Shown: one piece after another, positions 18,145 to 27,041 of the stretch
How positions within the stretch are numbered: position 1 is the stretch's first letter
Layout: every line of letters starts with the position of its first letter
From: Butyrivibrio hungatei DSM 14810
Lineage (GTDB): Bacteria; Bacillota; Clostridia; Lachnospirales; Lachnospiraceae
NCBI RefSeq assembly: GCF_900143205.1
Contig: NZ_FRDH01000011.1
Span: forward strand, 1 to 64,000
Direction of reading: 5' to 3'
DNA length: 64,000 nucleotides
Notes under the pieces: model-generated
What the model was told of the DNA's origin: nothing
Database searches by the model: none
What the model saw: only the letters and a program-made list of their open reading frames with translations
Position numbers and translations under genes: made by a program

Positions 18145-18211
18145 CACTTGACGAGGTATTTTCGAGTCTAGTGTACTACTTAGTTCGATCGAGCGATAGC
18201 GAGAGTCGAAC
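18145..18211 (+). promoter_or_regulatory. Tandem-GA double hairpin RNA element, copy 2
   Basis: Hairpin A (18145-18173) has CACT/AGTG, a T.T mismatch, GAC/GTC and a tandem G.A/A.G. Hairpin B (18183-18211) has GTTCGA/TCGAAC, a 1x2 internal loop ending AG on the 3' side, C-G, a tandem G.A/A.G and GC/GC around a GATA loop. Relative to copy 1, the A stem changes one A-U to G-C and the B stem changes U-A to G-C and G-C to A-U, all keeping pairing. The element starts two bases after the TAA stop. Confidence 0.74.
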
Positions 18212-18230
18212 TTCCTTGTGTAGGATCATT

Positions 18231-18272
18231 AAAAGGCAGCAACTGCGCCACAGACAATGTTGCTGCCTTTTT
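18231..18272 (+). terminator. Internal terminator between binding protein and permeases
   Basis: A 12-bp stem (AAAGGCAGCAAC and its complement) is followed by TTTTTC. It stands inside the presumed operon, so partial termination could give more binding protein than permease. Confidence 0.88.
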
Positions 18273-18323
18273 CTTAAGAAAAACAGTTAAATTCCTTGAG
18301 AAAAGAGCAATAGGAGAGAGTTT

Positions 18324-19265
18324 ATGGCCCGCAATAAAACGCATAAAAAAATGGATATGAAGGCCACACTTAAAGAGATGAAGCGCCAGAGCTTTCTGAT
18401 GGTTGTATCGCTCGCTGTTGTTGTGTACGGTATCATATTCTACTACTGGCCTTTGACTGGCTGGATCATGGCTTTTCAGAATTATAAGCCAAAGAATGGA
18501 CTACTTGGATCCAAATTTGTTGGACTGGATAAGTTTAGATTCTTATTTGAAGATGAAGTATTTATCAAAGTCATCAGAAATACCTTTGCAATGGGTGTTA
18601 TCAACCTCGTTGCTACAACCATAATGGCAGTTCTTTTTGCAATTATATTAAATGAAGTTAGGAAGGCATGGATCAAAAAGCCTATTCAGACAATATCATA
18701 TCTTCCACATTTCCTTTCATGGATCGTTGTTACCAGTATTCTTCATGTATCATTGTCATCAACAGGTATTGTAAACGATCTGCTCATGAGATTTGGAATT
18801 ATTGATCAGGCAATCAACTTTTTTGCCCATCCTAAATATTTCTGGCCAATCGTAGCATTTGCTCACTGCTGGAAAGAGACAGGATGGAATGCAATAATCT
18901 ATCTGGCAGCCATCACAGCTATCGATCCTTCGTTGTATGAAGCGGCTTCTATCGATGGCGCAGACAGATTACAAAAGATAAAATATATTACGTTCCCAGG
19001 CATCAAGCCAACATTTATGATCCTTCTTCTCATGAATGTAGGTAACGTATTAAATGCAGGTTTTGAAGTTCAGTATTTGCTTGGAAACGGACTCGTACAG
19101 TCAGTATCGCAGACAATCGATATTTACGTTCTGAAGTGGGGTATTTCACAGAACGATTACTCTCTTGGTACAGCTGCAGGATTGTTTAAGAGCGCTGTAA
19201 GTATTGCGATCATCGTTATAGCCAACGCCATAGCCAAGAAATACAGCGAGCAGAGACTATTCTAA
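18324..19265 (+). CDS. Sugar ABC transporter permease, LplB-like (second importer)
   Basis: The 313-aa inner-membrane protein has about six membrane segments and the EAA loop YEAASIDGADRLQKIKYITFP near residues 208-228. It is the counterpart of the permease at 7327-8277; GSKxVGL and SYLPHFLSW occur in both. AGGAGAG precedes the ATG. It begins 50 bp after an internal terminator, so it depends on read-through or on a promoter I did not find. Confidence 0.92.
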   Translation: MARNKTHKKMDMKATLKEMKRQSFLMVVSLAVVVYGIIFYYWPLTGWIMAFQNYKPKNGLLGSKFVGLDKFRFLFEDEVFIKVIRNTFAMGVINLVATTIMAVLFAIILNEVRKAWIKKPIQTISYLPHFLSWIVVTSILHVSLSSTGIVNDLLMRFGIIDQAINFFAHPKYFWPIVAFAHCWKETGWNAIIYLAAITAIDPSLYEAASIDGADRLQKIKYITFPGIKPTFMILLLMNVGNVLNAGFEVQYLLGNGLVQSVSQTIDIYVLKWGISQNDYSLGTAAGLFKSAVSIAIIVIANAIAKKYSEQRLF

Positions 19266-19280
19266 AGGAGGGGCGAGACG

Positions 19281-20180
19281 ATGAATGAGAATGAATACAA
19301 AGTAAGAAAACCTGTCAGCGACGTCATATTCGAGATATTTGTCGTATTGTTCCTGGCTATTTTCGTAGTAGTAACACTATACCCTGTTCTTAATACAGTA
19401 GCGCTGTCATTTAATGATGGTATCGATGCTGTAAGAGGAGGAATTTATTTAATACCACGTAAGTTTTCTATGAAGAACTACCAGACAGTATTTGCAATGC
19501 AGAACATCTGGGTTGGCGCTAAGATCACAGTACTTAGAACAGTGATCGCTACCGTTACATCTCTTTTTGCAAATGCCCTTCTTGCATTTGTGGTTAGTAG
19601 AAAGAGATTCCTGTTTAAGTCACAGCTTTCTCTGTTTTGGGTTATAACAATGTATGTAAATGGTGGAATGATTCCTGTCTTTCTGTTGTACAAAAACCTT
19701 GGCCTTACCGGAACATTCCATGTATACTGGATTCCTGGAATGATCAGTGCATTCAACATGCTGGTTATGAGAACCTACATGGAAGGAATTCCAGAGAGCT
19801 TGGAGGAATCAGCACAGCTTGATGGTGCAGGATATTGGGTAATATTCAAGGACATCATTTCACCTCTTAGTAAGCCTGTATATGCTACAGTAGCTCTTTT
19901 CATTGCTGTATGGCAGTGGAATTCATGGTTCGATGCAATGCTCTATAACCGTATGAAGACTGAATATACAACACTTCAGTACGAGCTTATGAAGCTTCTT
20001 TCATCAGTAATGCAGCAGAGTGGTAGTGCAGAAAATGCTAAGAATGGTGCGAACACCATTACACCTATCACTATCCGTGCAGCAGTTACAGTTGCAACCA
20101 TGCTACCTATCGTATGTTTGTACCCGTTCCTGCAAAGATACTTCGTTACAGGTCTTACCATTGGTGGTGTAAAAGAATAA
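19281..20180 (+). CDS. Sugar ABC transporter permease, YtcP-like (second importer)
   Basis: The 299-aa partner permease carries the EAA loop EESAQLDGAGYWVIFKDIIS and the typical C-terminal GLTIGGVKE. AGGAGGGGC lies before the ATG, 15 bp after the previous stop. It completes a binding protein-permease-permease set without an ATPase gene; a shared MsmX-type ATPase would be needed. A strong terminator follows. Confidence 0.92.
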   Translation: MNENEYKVRKPVSDVIFEIFVVLFLAIFVVVTLYPVLNTVALSFNDGIDAVRGGIYLIPRKFSMKNYQTVFAMQNIWVGAKITVLRTVIATVTSLFANALLAFVVSRKRFLFKSQLSLFWVITMYVNGGMIPVFLLYKNLGLTGTFHVYWIPGMISAFNMLVMRTYMEGIPESLEESAQLDGAGYWVIFKDIISPLSKPVYATVALFIAVWQWNSWFDAMLYNRMKTEYTTLQYELMKLLSSVMQQSGSAENAKNGANTITPITIRAAVTVATMLPIVCLYPFLQRYFVTGLTIGGVKE

Positions 20181-20188
20181 TGAATAGC

Positions 20189-20230
20189 AAAAAGACACTT
20201 TTGTAATTATCTAAAAAAGTGTCTTTTTTT
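20189..20230 (+). terminator. Terminator after the second importer
   Basis: The stem AAAGACACTTTT / AAAAAGTGTCTTT with an AT-rich loop is followed by TTTTT. Confidence 0.9.
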
Positions 20231-20318
20231 ATTGCAAATTTGCACATATAGCGTTATGGCGTTAAAATATATACATGATATTGTGTTTTGTTTTAGACAA
20301 TATATATTGCGAGGCGCT

Positions 20319-23063
20319 ATGGGGGAAAAGAAACGTAGGCTAAAAAGCCTTTTACTTATCATATTTCTATTGATATCGTCATGCTTTGGGCTTGATAGGG
20401 GAAGTGTCACCGTTTTTGCAGCTACCGTAACCGTTACTGGTTCTGGGGATGCGGATACTGACACAGATGCGTTAAAAAATGCCATCACAAACGCAAGCTC
20501 TGGCGATACCATCAGCATTTCTGGCACTCTTTTAATCAATGACATTATAACTATATCAGGAAAAGAGCTGACATTTTCGGGTGGAACTTTGTCTGGAGAC
20601 ATAGATGGTGACAGCGCTCATAGTACTGGAGATACCCCGAGGTTATTTAGGATCAGCGGAAGTGGTACAGAGGTTACCTTTAGTGGTGTTACTGTGGAAT
20701 ATTTTGATTGCACAAAATCTGGAGACGCCAATAACTATGAATATTCTCCAATTGAGATAAAAGATAGTGCGAAAGTTACAGTAACTAGCGGAACTTTCCA
20801 GTATAACATCGGTGGAGAAGGCGGCGTTATGCATGTCTATGACAGCGCTGAACTAGAGATCAAAGGTGGAATCTTCCAATACAATAAAGCGGAGAATGGC
20901 GGTGCCATTTTATCTGGCAAATGGACAAATTTTAACGTTACTGATCCATCTCAGACACTTCCAGGAAAGCTGACAATTACTGGAGGAACATTTTCAAATA
21001 ATATGGCGGGTATATCCAACGAAAGTGCAGATGGTATAGATGAAGGAGGCTTTAGACCAATCACTGATGTTGGCAATCATGTGAGTTTTGGAGGCGGCGC
21101 CATCTGGACAAATGGCGGTCTTGTGATTGCTGGCGGGGAATTTATGAATAATAAAGCCATTAGAAGCTTTGGTGGAGCAATATTCATAAATCATGGTGAG
21201 GATAATAAGATCTTCAAAGGCTCTTTTCATGATAATATAGCATACAAGCTGGGCGGCGCTATATATTCTGAAGAAAACTCTAATACATATTTTGGAAAGA
21301 CAGCTGTATATGGTAATAACGCGGGACATTTTGGAGGAGGCCTGTGGCTGTGCCCATCCGGAATAGGTGATTTCAACACTCTTGGATTTGCGGCTATATT
21401 CGGAAATGACGCAGATTTATCCCATGATGGAAACCTTAATTCCTCGCAGGATGGTTATGTGCATCCAGACTGGTTCCCTGCTTCTGATGCTACAGAGCCA
21501 GAGCAGGAGCATATTGGAGGGGCTGCCGGCGATGACTTTGCCATTATGTACCCCAACAAACCGACAGGCTCAGCAAAATCCAGTATCCGACTTGCTTCTC
21601 AGTGGTTTAGCTACACAAAAGCTTACTGGAAGGATGATGGAAGACCTACAAATGCTGCTTCTGGATACTATTACAAAGGAGCCAACTCGCAGACAGGTGG
21701 AAATTTCCTGAGTGGATTCGAAGTTGAAACCGGAACCATAAGTCCAGCCTTTGAAACAGATGGAGAAGACCAGCTCTTTAAACCGGGAGGATCCGGTACA
21801 GACTACGCTCTGGCGTTAAAAGCCTATGGTTCAAGCAGCTGGGATGATTTTTCAAGTGCTGATAAGAATCAGGCAATTAATGGTGCAAACCTTAAAATCT
21901 ACAATAATACCGCCTATTGGTCTGGAGGAGGAGTTGGAAGCGATGGAACAGTTACGTTCCAGCAGTTTGGTATTCTTTCCTGGAGAAAGAGGAAAGGCGT
22001 AGCCAACTATGACGCTCTGACCGGAAGCTCCTGGGAACTGACATTTCCAGATGGAAAGACCTATATCATCAATGATAATTCATCAGATGATGACAATACA
22101 TACAAGCCGGACAGTGATAGTACTGATGGTATTTTTCAAGTAAAGGGACTTCCAGCCGGAAACTACAAGCTTAAAGAAAAAACTGCTCCTACAGGATATC
22201 TTTTAAATCCACATGAATACACGGCAACTATTACTGATGAACAGGCTTTTGGTATGCCTGAAGTAACGGTATATATCGGTGATACATCGGATGGTAGTAT
22301 TTATGACTACGAAGCACCGTCTGTGCAAGTAGAGCTATATAAAAAGTTAAGTGATCCTACACTTGTAGTTGATTCCTATGACTTTACCATAACTGGTGTA
22401 AGTGCGCTGGATTCATCAGGAAATCCGGTAAAAGATACTGCGGGTAATGAGATTGCGATCCCTATGCCGACACCTGTTACTGAATCAAGTACCACAGCTC
22501 CAGCGGGAGGACAGGGATATGTTATATTTGGAGCTATATCTTTTATCTACCCGGGAACCTATACATATACAATAACTGAGGATGTTGATACAACCAAAAA
22601 GGTCACAGTAGTAATAACAGTTGCCTATGATGATCCATCAAGACACGGCAAATTAAATGCAACTGTGAGATATAACGGGTCAACGGCAATCGCCACCATA
22701 GTAAATGGCGAGACACCACCAACGCCGCCAACACCGCCAAATCCACCGGATAATCCGCCTGACAATCCACCGGATAATCCACCAGATAGTCCACCAGATA
22801 ATCCACCAGATAGTCCGCCCGATACACCACCAACACCACCAGGAACGCCGCCAGGCACTCCTCCCGGAACTCCACCGGGTACACCTCCTGATGGCGAGGA
22901 ATTTGAAGAGGTTGATGCCTACGAATTCTCCCGTGGCGCAGCAGTTGGAAGAGACAGAAATACTGGCGATAGATTGAAACTTGAGCTTTGTTACAGAGGA
23001 CTTGTGATAATTGCTGCAGGATGCTTTCTTGCATTTATCATAAAAAGAGATAATGCTAACTGA
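20319..23063 (+). CDS. Large cell-surface protein: beta-helix, SpaA-like and pilin-isopeptide domains, proline spacer, sortase-like tail
   Basis: The 914-aa secreted protein has a signal segment (about residues 8-30). A right-handed beta-helix region to about 540 has repeated GGxF-xxN and GGAI motifs as in polymorphic membrane and adhesin proteins. A SpaA/Cna-type domain (about 550-655; YKLKEKTAPTGY) is followed by a Spy0128-like pilin isopeptide domain (about 664-797; FIYPGTYTYTITE). A proline-rich spacer (about 799-857) precedes RNTGD at 880-884, a hydrophobic segment and KRD. The tail suggests covalent anchoring by a sortase, so the protein is probably an adhesin. The start is set by GAGG four bases upstream. 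No sortase gene is in the window. Confidence 0.88.
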   Translation: MGEKKRRLKSLLLIIFLLISSCFGLDRGSVTVFAATVTVTGSGDADTDTDALKNAITNASSGDTISISGTLLINDIITISGKELTFSGGTLSGDIDGDSAHSTGDTPRLFRISGSGTEVTFSGVTVEYFDCTKSGDANNYEYSPIEIKDSAKVTVTSGTFQYNIGGEGGVMHVYDSAELEIKGGIFQYNKAENGGAILSGKWTNFNVTDPSQTLPGKLTITGGTFSNNMAGISNESADGIDEGGFRPITDVGNHVSFGGGAIWTNGGLVIAGGEFMNNKAIRSFGGAIFINHGEDNKIFKGSFHDNIAYKLGGAIYSEENSNTYFGKTAVYGNNAGHFGGGLWLCPSGIGDFNTLGFAAIFGNDADLSHDGNLNSSQDGYVHPDWFPASDATEPEQEHIGGAAGDDFAIMYPNKPTGSAKSSIRLASQWFSYTKAYWKDDGRPTNAASGYYYKGANSQTGGNFLSGFEVETGTISPAFETDGEDQLFKPGGSGTDYALALKAYGSSSWDDFSSADKNQAINGANLKIYNNTAYWSGGGVGSDGTVTFQQFGILSWRKRKGVANYDALTGSSWELTFPDGKTYIINDNSSDDDNTYKPDSDSTDGIFQVKGLPAGNYKLKEKTAPTGYLLNPHEYTATITDEQAFGMPEVTVYIGDTSDGSIYDYEAPSVQVELYKKLSDPTLVVDSYDFTITGVSALDSSGNPVKDTAGNEIAIPMPTPVTESSTTAPAGGQGYVIFGAISFIYPGTYTYTITEDVDTTKKVTVVITVAYDDPSRHGKLNATVRYNGSTAIATIVNGETPPTPPTPPNPPDNPPDNPPDNPPDSPPDNPPDSPPDTPPTPPGTPPGTPPGTPPGTPPDGEEFEEVDAYEFSRGAAVGRDRNTGDRLKLELCYRGLVIIAAGCFLAFIIKRDNAN
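22714..22889 (+). repeat. Low-complexity proline repeat
   Basis: The DNA encodes tandem (N/S/T)PPD and GTPP units. Synonymous codon changes between units show it is not a very recent expansion. It should form an extended wall-spanning spacer. Open frames on both strands here are by-products of the repeat. Confidence 0.85.
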
Positions 23064-23073
23064 CTTGGCACTG

Positions 23074-23082
23074 TGGTATACT
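23074..23082 (+). promoter_or_regulatory. Extended -10 promoter of gdpP operon
   Basis: TGGTATACT fits an extended -10 (TGn before TATACT). It sits inside a partial dyad, ACTGT/ACAGT, at 23070-23089. No clear -35 was seen. Confidence 0.42.
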
Positions 23083-23122
23083 ATACAGTGAAATGTCTAA
23101 TTATGAAAAGAAGGTTGATTTC

Positions 23123-25174
23123 ATGGCAAATAAGTCCAGAGTTAAATTAAAGGGAAAGCTGAAGACATACCTCACTATATTCACAATATTAGGTGTTCTT
23201 CTGATCTTCATAAATATAGGAATATTTACAGTGAACTTCACAGCTGGTTTGGTGCTCCTTGCTTTTACAGCACTTTACTTTGTGGCTGTAGTTTATCTGA
23301 ATTTCTATAACAGGCCTATCATCATGAATGAGCTTGTTAGCTTTGCTACGCAGTATGGACAGATCCAGAAAAAGCTTTTAAGGGAGCTTGATCTTGCCCA
23401 TGCAGTTCTTGATGATACTGGCAAGGTTGTGTGGTCTAACATAGCCTTTGAAAGAATAGTCCATCAGGAAAAAGGTTTTAAAAAGAATATCACAGCTCTT
23501 TTCCCAAGTATTACTCAGGATAAGTTCCCAGAAGGATATGATGAAGTATCCTATGAGATCGACTATGAGGAAAATAATTACACTCTCAAGATGAAGAGAA
23601 TATCTCTTCAGGAGATGGCTAATAACAGCGATATCATCGATGCTGACGGTTATGAGGGCAGTCTTATTGCGGTATATCTTTTTGATGAGACTGCACTTAA
23701 GCTTGCTATTCAGGAAGTAGATAACCAGTCACTGGCAGCAGGCCTTATCTACCTTGATAACTATGAAGAAGCCCTTGATAGTGTTGAGGAAGTAAGAAGA
23801 TCTCTTTTGACTGCTCTTATTGATAGAAAGATCAATAAGTATATTGCCGGATGTAATGGTATTGCCAAGAAGATCGAGAAAGATAAGTACTTTGTTGTAA
23901 TGCCAAAGAAGTCATGCGAGATGCTCAGAGAGCAGAGATTTGACCTTCTTGAAGATGTTAAGACTGTTAATATCGGTAATGAGATGGCAGTCACCCTCAG
24001 TATAGGTATTGGACTTAATGGCCTTTCCTATGCTCAGAACTATGAATTTGCCAGAAACGCCATTGATCTTGCTCTTGGACGAGGCGGAGATCAGGCTGTT
24101 GTTAAGAGCGCTGAGAATATTTCATATTATGGTGGTAAGAGTCAGCAGGTTGAAAAGAGTACACGAGTTAAGGCACGAGTTAAGGCTCATGCCCTTCGTG
24201 AGATCATTTCAGGCAAGGATTCAGTTATCGTAATGGGTCATAGACTGGGCGATGTAGATAGCTTTGGCGCTTCTGTTGGTATTTACAGGATTGCCAAAAC
24301 CCTGGATAGAAAGTGCCATATCGTACTTAATGACGTTACAACTTCTATGCAGCCACTTGTTGAACTGTTCAAGAATAATCCGGAATATGAGGACGATATG
24401 ATCATCAACAACCAGCAGGCGATCGACATTGCTGGTAATAATACAGTTCTGGTAGTGGTTGATGTTAACAAGCCAACTATCACAGAATGTCCTGAGCTTC
24501 TTAGATTCTGTAAGACTATTGTGGTACTTGATCACCACAGAGCTGGAACAGAGGTTATCGAGAATGCCACACTTTCATATGTTGAGCCTTATGCTTCATC
24601 TGCATGTGAGATGGTTTCTGAGATCCTTCAGTACATTGGTGAGAACGTCAAGATCAAGAATGAAGAGGCAGATTCACTCTACTCAGGTATGATCGTAGAT
24701 ACACAGAACTTTATGAACAAGACTGGTGTCAGAACCTTTGAGGCAGCAGCATTCCTTCGTAGAAATGGTGCTGATGTTACAAGAGTACGTAAGCTCTTTA
24801 GAGAGGATGCCAACGAATACAAGGCTAAAGCTGATGCAGTCAGCCAGGCTGAGGTTTACCAAAACAGATATGCTATTTCAGTACTCATAAATGATGATAT
24901 ACAGAGTCCTACTATAATAGGAGCTCAGGCTGCCAATGAACTTTTGAACATCAAAGGTGTAAGAGCAAGCTTTGTATGTACAGAGTACCAGAATCAGGTA
25001 TATGTAAGTGCCAGATCCATTGATGAAGTCAATGTTCAAGTCGTAATGGAAAGACTTGGCGGCGGCGGACATATGAGTTCAGCCGGATGTCAGATGGAAG
25101 GCATGTCAGCTGCAGAGGCAGTTGAAGTTGTTAAAAAGACGATCGATCAGATGACCGAAGAAGGAGAGCTTTAA
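23123..25174 (+). CDS. gdpP: GdpP-type cyclic-di-AMP phosphodiesterase
   Basis: The 683-aa membrane protein has two N-terminal membrane segments (about residues 13-55), a PAS-like region, a degenerate GGDEF domain and a DHH/DHHA1 phosphodiesterase. The DHH part has GDVDSFGASVG, VVVDVNKP, DHHRAG and C-terminal GGGGHMSSAGCQ. GdpP hydrolyses c-di-AMP to pApA and so sets wall and potassium balance. The chosen start has AAGAAGG upstream; the ATG 30 bp earlier has no site. The gene starts the gdpP-rplI-dnaB operon known from Bacillus. Confidence 0.95.
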   Translation: MANKSRVKLKGKLKTYLTIFTILGVLLIFINIGIFTVNFTAGLVLLAFTALYFVAVVYLNFYNRPIIMNELVSFATQYGQIQKKLLRELDLAHAVLDDTGKVVWSNIAFERIVHQEKGFKKNITALFPSITQDKFPEGYDEVSYEIDYEENNYTLKMKRISLQEMANNSDIIDADGYEGSLIAVYLFDETALKLAIQEVDNQSLAAGLIYLDNYEEALDSVEEVRRSLLTALIDRKINKYIAGCNGIAKKIEKDKYFVVMPKKSCEMLREQRFDLLEDVKTVNIGNEMAVTLSIGIGLNGLSYAQNYEFARNAIDLALGRGGDQAVVKSAENISYYGGKSQQVEKSTRVKARVKAHALREIISGKDSVIVMGHRLGDVDSFGASVGIYRIAKTLDRKCHIVLNDVTTSMQPLVELFKNNPEYEDDMIINNQQAIDIAGNNTVLVVVDVNKPTITECPELLRFCKTIVVLDHHRAGTEVIENATLSYVEPYASSACEMVSEILQYIGENVKIKNEEADSLYSGMIVDTQNFMNKTGVRTFEAAAFLRRNGADVTRVRKLFREDANEYKAKADAVSQAEVYQNRYAISVLINDDIQSPTIIGAQAANELLNIKGVRASFVCTEYQNQVYVSARSIDEVNVQVVMERLGGGGHMSSAGCQMEGMSAAEAVEVVKKTIDQMTEEGEL

Positions 25175-25177
25175 TAG

Positions 25178-25624
25178 ATGCAGGTAATATTATTAGAAGA
25201 CGTAAAGAGCCTTGGTAAAAAAGGCGAAGTAGTAAAAGTAAGTGATGGTTATGCCAAGAACTATGTTCTTCCAAAGAACCTTGGCGTAGAAGCTACTCAG
25301 AAGAATTTAAACGAGCTCAAGAATCAGCAAAAGAGAGATTCTATCGTAGCCAAGCAGCAGCTTGATGAAGCTAAGGCATATGGTGAGAAGATTGCAAAAG
25401 AGACTGTACAGCTTACAATGAAAGCTGGAGAGGGCGGAAGAGTTTTTGGATCAGTATCATCCAAGGAAATCGTTACAGCAGCCAAGCAGCAGTTCGGATT
25501 TGATATCGACAAAAAGAAATTACAGATGCCTGAACCAATAAAGGCATTCGGAACATATGAGATTCCAGTTAAGTTACACCCACAGGTTACTACTACATTA
25601 AAGGTAAGTGTAAAGGAACAGTAA
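25178..25624 (+). CDS. rplI: 50S ribosomal protein L9
   Basis: The 148-aa protein has the L9 N-terminal domain (MQVILLEDVKSLGKKGEVVKVSDGYAKNYVLPKNL, residues 1-35), the long connecting helix and a C-terminal RNA-binding lobe (GGRVFGSVSSKEI). It starts 3 bp after gdpP and stops 3 bp before dnaB. Confidence 0.97.
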   Translation: MQVILLEDVKSLGKKGEVVKVSDGYAKNYVLPKNLGVEATQKNLNELKNQQKRDSIVAKQQLDEAKAYGEKIAKETVQLTMKAGEGGRVFGSVSSKEIVTAAKQQFGFDIDKKKLQMPEPIKAFGTYEIPVKLHPQVTTTLKVSVKEQ

Positions 25625-25627
25625 AAA

Positions 25628-26971
25628 ATGGCAGATGAAACACTGTTAAAAAGGGTGGCACCCAACAGTCTCGAAGCGGAGCAGTCTGTTGTAGGTGCTA
25701 TGCTTATGGATAAAGATGCTATCGAGATAGCAGCTGAGATAGTAACTGCAGATGATTTCTATAACAGACAGCTTGGTACTATCTTTGAGGCTATGGTAGA
25801 GCTTAATAGAGAAGGCAGTGCAGTTGACGTTGTAACTTTACAGAACAGACTTCGTGAAAAGAATGTTCCACCAAATGTCAGCAGTGTTGAATACATTGGT
25901 GAGCTGGTTTCAGCGGTGCCAACTTCTGCAAACGTTAAGTACTATGCCAAGATAGTAGCAGACAAATCTACTCTCAGAAAGCTTATTCGTGTCAGCGAGG
26001 ATACAATTAATAACTGTTATGCTGGTGGTGAAGATATGGAAGGCATTCTTAATGATGTTGAGAAAAATGTCTTTCAGATCACTCAGAAGCGTAACACTGG
26101 CGATTTCGTACCTATCGATCAGGTAGTTATGAATGCCCTCAATAGAATCGAGACAGCTAGCAAGATGAAGGGTAATGTAACAGGTCATTCAACAGGATTT
26201 ATTGATCTTGATTACAATACAGCTGGATTCCAGCCTTCTGACCTTATTCTGATAGCTGCAAGACCTGCTATGGGTAAGACAGCCTTTGTCCTTAATATCG
26301 CAGAGCACATGGCGTTCCATGACAACAAGTGCGTTGCAATGTTTTCGCTGGAAATGTCAAAGGAGCAGTTTGTTAACCGTCTCCTTTCCATGGAATCACA
26401 TGTAGATTCTCAGCATATCAGAACTGGTAATATGTCAGACCTTGACTGGGAACGACTCATCGAAAGCGCTGATGTAGTTGGTTCTTCCAAGCTGATCATT
26501 GATGATACTCCAAGTATCTCAATCCAGGAGCTTAGATCTAAGTGCAGAAAGTACAAGATGGAATATGACCTTCAGGTCATCATGATCGACTATTTGCAGC
26601 TGATGTCTGGCGGATCTGGAAAGAGTTCAGAATCTAGACAGCAGGAAATATCAGAGATCTCACGATCACTTAAAGCTCTTGCCAGAGAGCTTAATGTTCC
26701 TGTAGTAGCTCTTTCACAGCTTTCTCGTGCAGTTGAGCAGAGACCTGATCACAGACCTATGCTTTCAGACCTTAGAGAATCTGGAGCCATTGAGCAGGAT
26801 GCCGATATGGTAATGTTCATCTATAGAGATGATTATTACAATAAAGATACTGAAAAGAAGGGCGTAGCCGAGATCATTATCGCCAAGCAGAGACACGGCC
26901 CAATTGGAACGGTAGAGCTCCTTTGGCTTCCTGAATATACGAAGTTTGCAAACCTTGAAAAGGGACATTGA
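25628..26971 (+). CDS. dnaB: Replicative DNA helicase DnaB
   Basis: The 447-aa helicase has an N-terminal DnaB domain (PNSLEAEQSVVGAMLMD) and a RecA-like motor with Walker A ARPAMGKTAF (about residues 213-222), the Walker B segment VIMIDYLQLM and the LSRAVEQRPDHRP motif. It unwinds DNA at the fork as a hexamer, and its likely loader is encoded at 47556-48539. It ends the operon at a strong terminator. Confidence 0.97.
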   Translation: MADETLLKRVAPNSLEAEQSVVGAMLMDKDAIEIAAEIVTADDFYNRQLGTIFEAMVELNREGSAVDVVTLQNRLREKNVPPNVSSVEYIGELVSAVPTSANVKYYAKIVADKSTLRKLIRVSEDTINNCYAGGEDMEGILNDVEKNVFQITQKRNTGDFVPIDQVVMNALNRIETASKMKGNVTGHSTGFIDLDYNTAGFQPSDLILIAARPAMGKTAFVLNIAEHMAFHDNKCVAMFSLEMSKEQFVNRLLSMESHVDSQHIRTGNMSDLDWERLIESADVVGSSKLIIDDTPSISIQELRSKCRKYKMEYDLQVIMIDYLQLMSGGSGKSSESRQQEISEISRSLKALARELNVPVVALSQLSRAVEQRPDHRPMLSDLRESGAIEQDADMVMFIYRDDYYNKDTEKKGVAEIIIAKQRHGPIGTVELLWLPEYTKFANLEKGH

Positions 26972-26978
26972 TCAAAAT

Positions 26979-27024
26979 AAAAAAGGTGTAGTTTTCGAAT
27001 AAATTCGAACTACACCTTTTTATT
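26979..27024. terminator. Bidirectional terminator between dnaB and ferredoxin
   Basis: A stem of about 19 bp (AAAAAGGTGTAG.. with its complement, closing ATTCGAA) has A and T runs on both sides. It can stop both dnaB on the plus strand and the ferredoxin gene on the minus strand. Confidence 0.93.
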
Positions 27025-27041
27025 ATTTTAGTCGCGTGTAA

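Noticed and set aside
22603..23034. Open frames of 77-143 codons on the minus strand opposite the surface protein
   Set aside because: They arise from the proline-codon repeat, which is stop-free in several frames; no ribosome site, and composition is repetitive.
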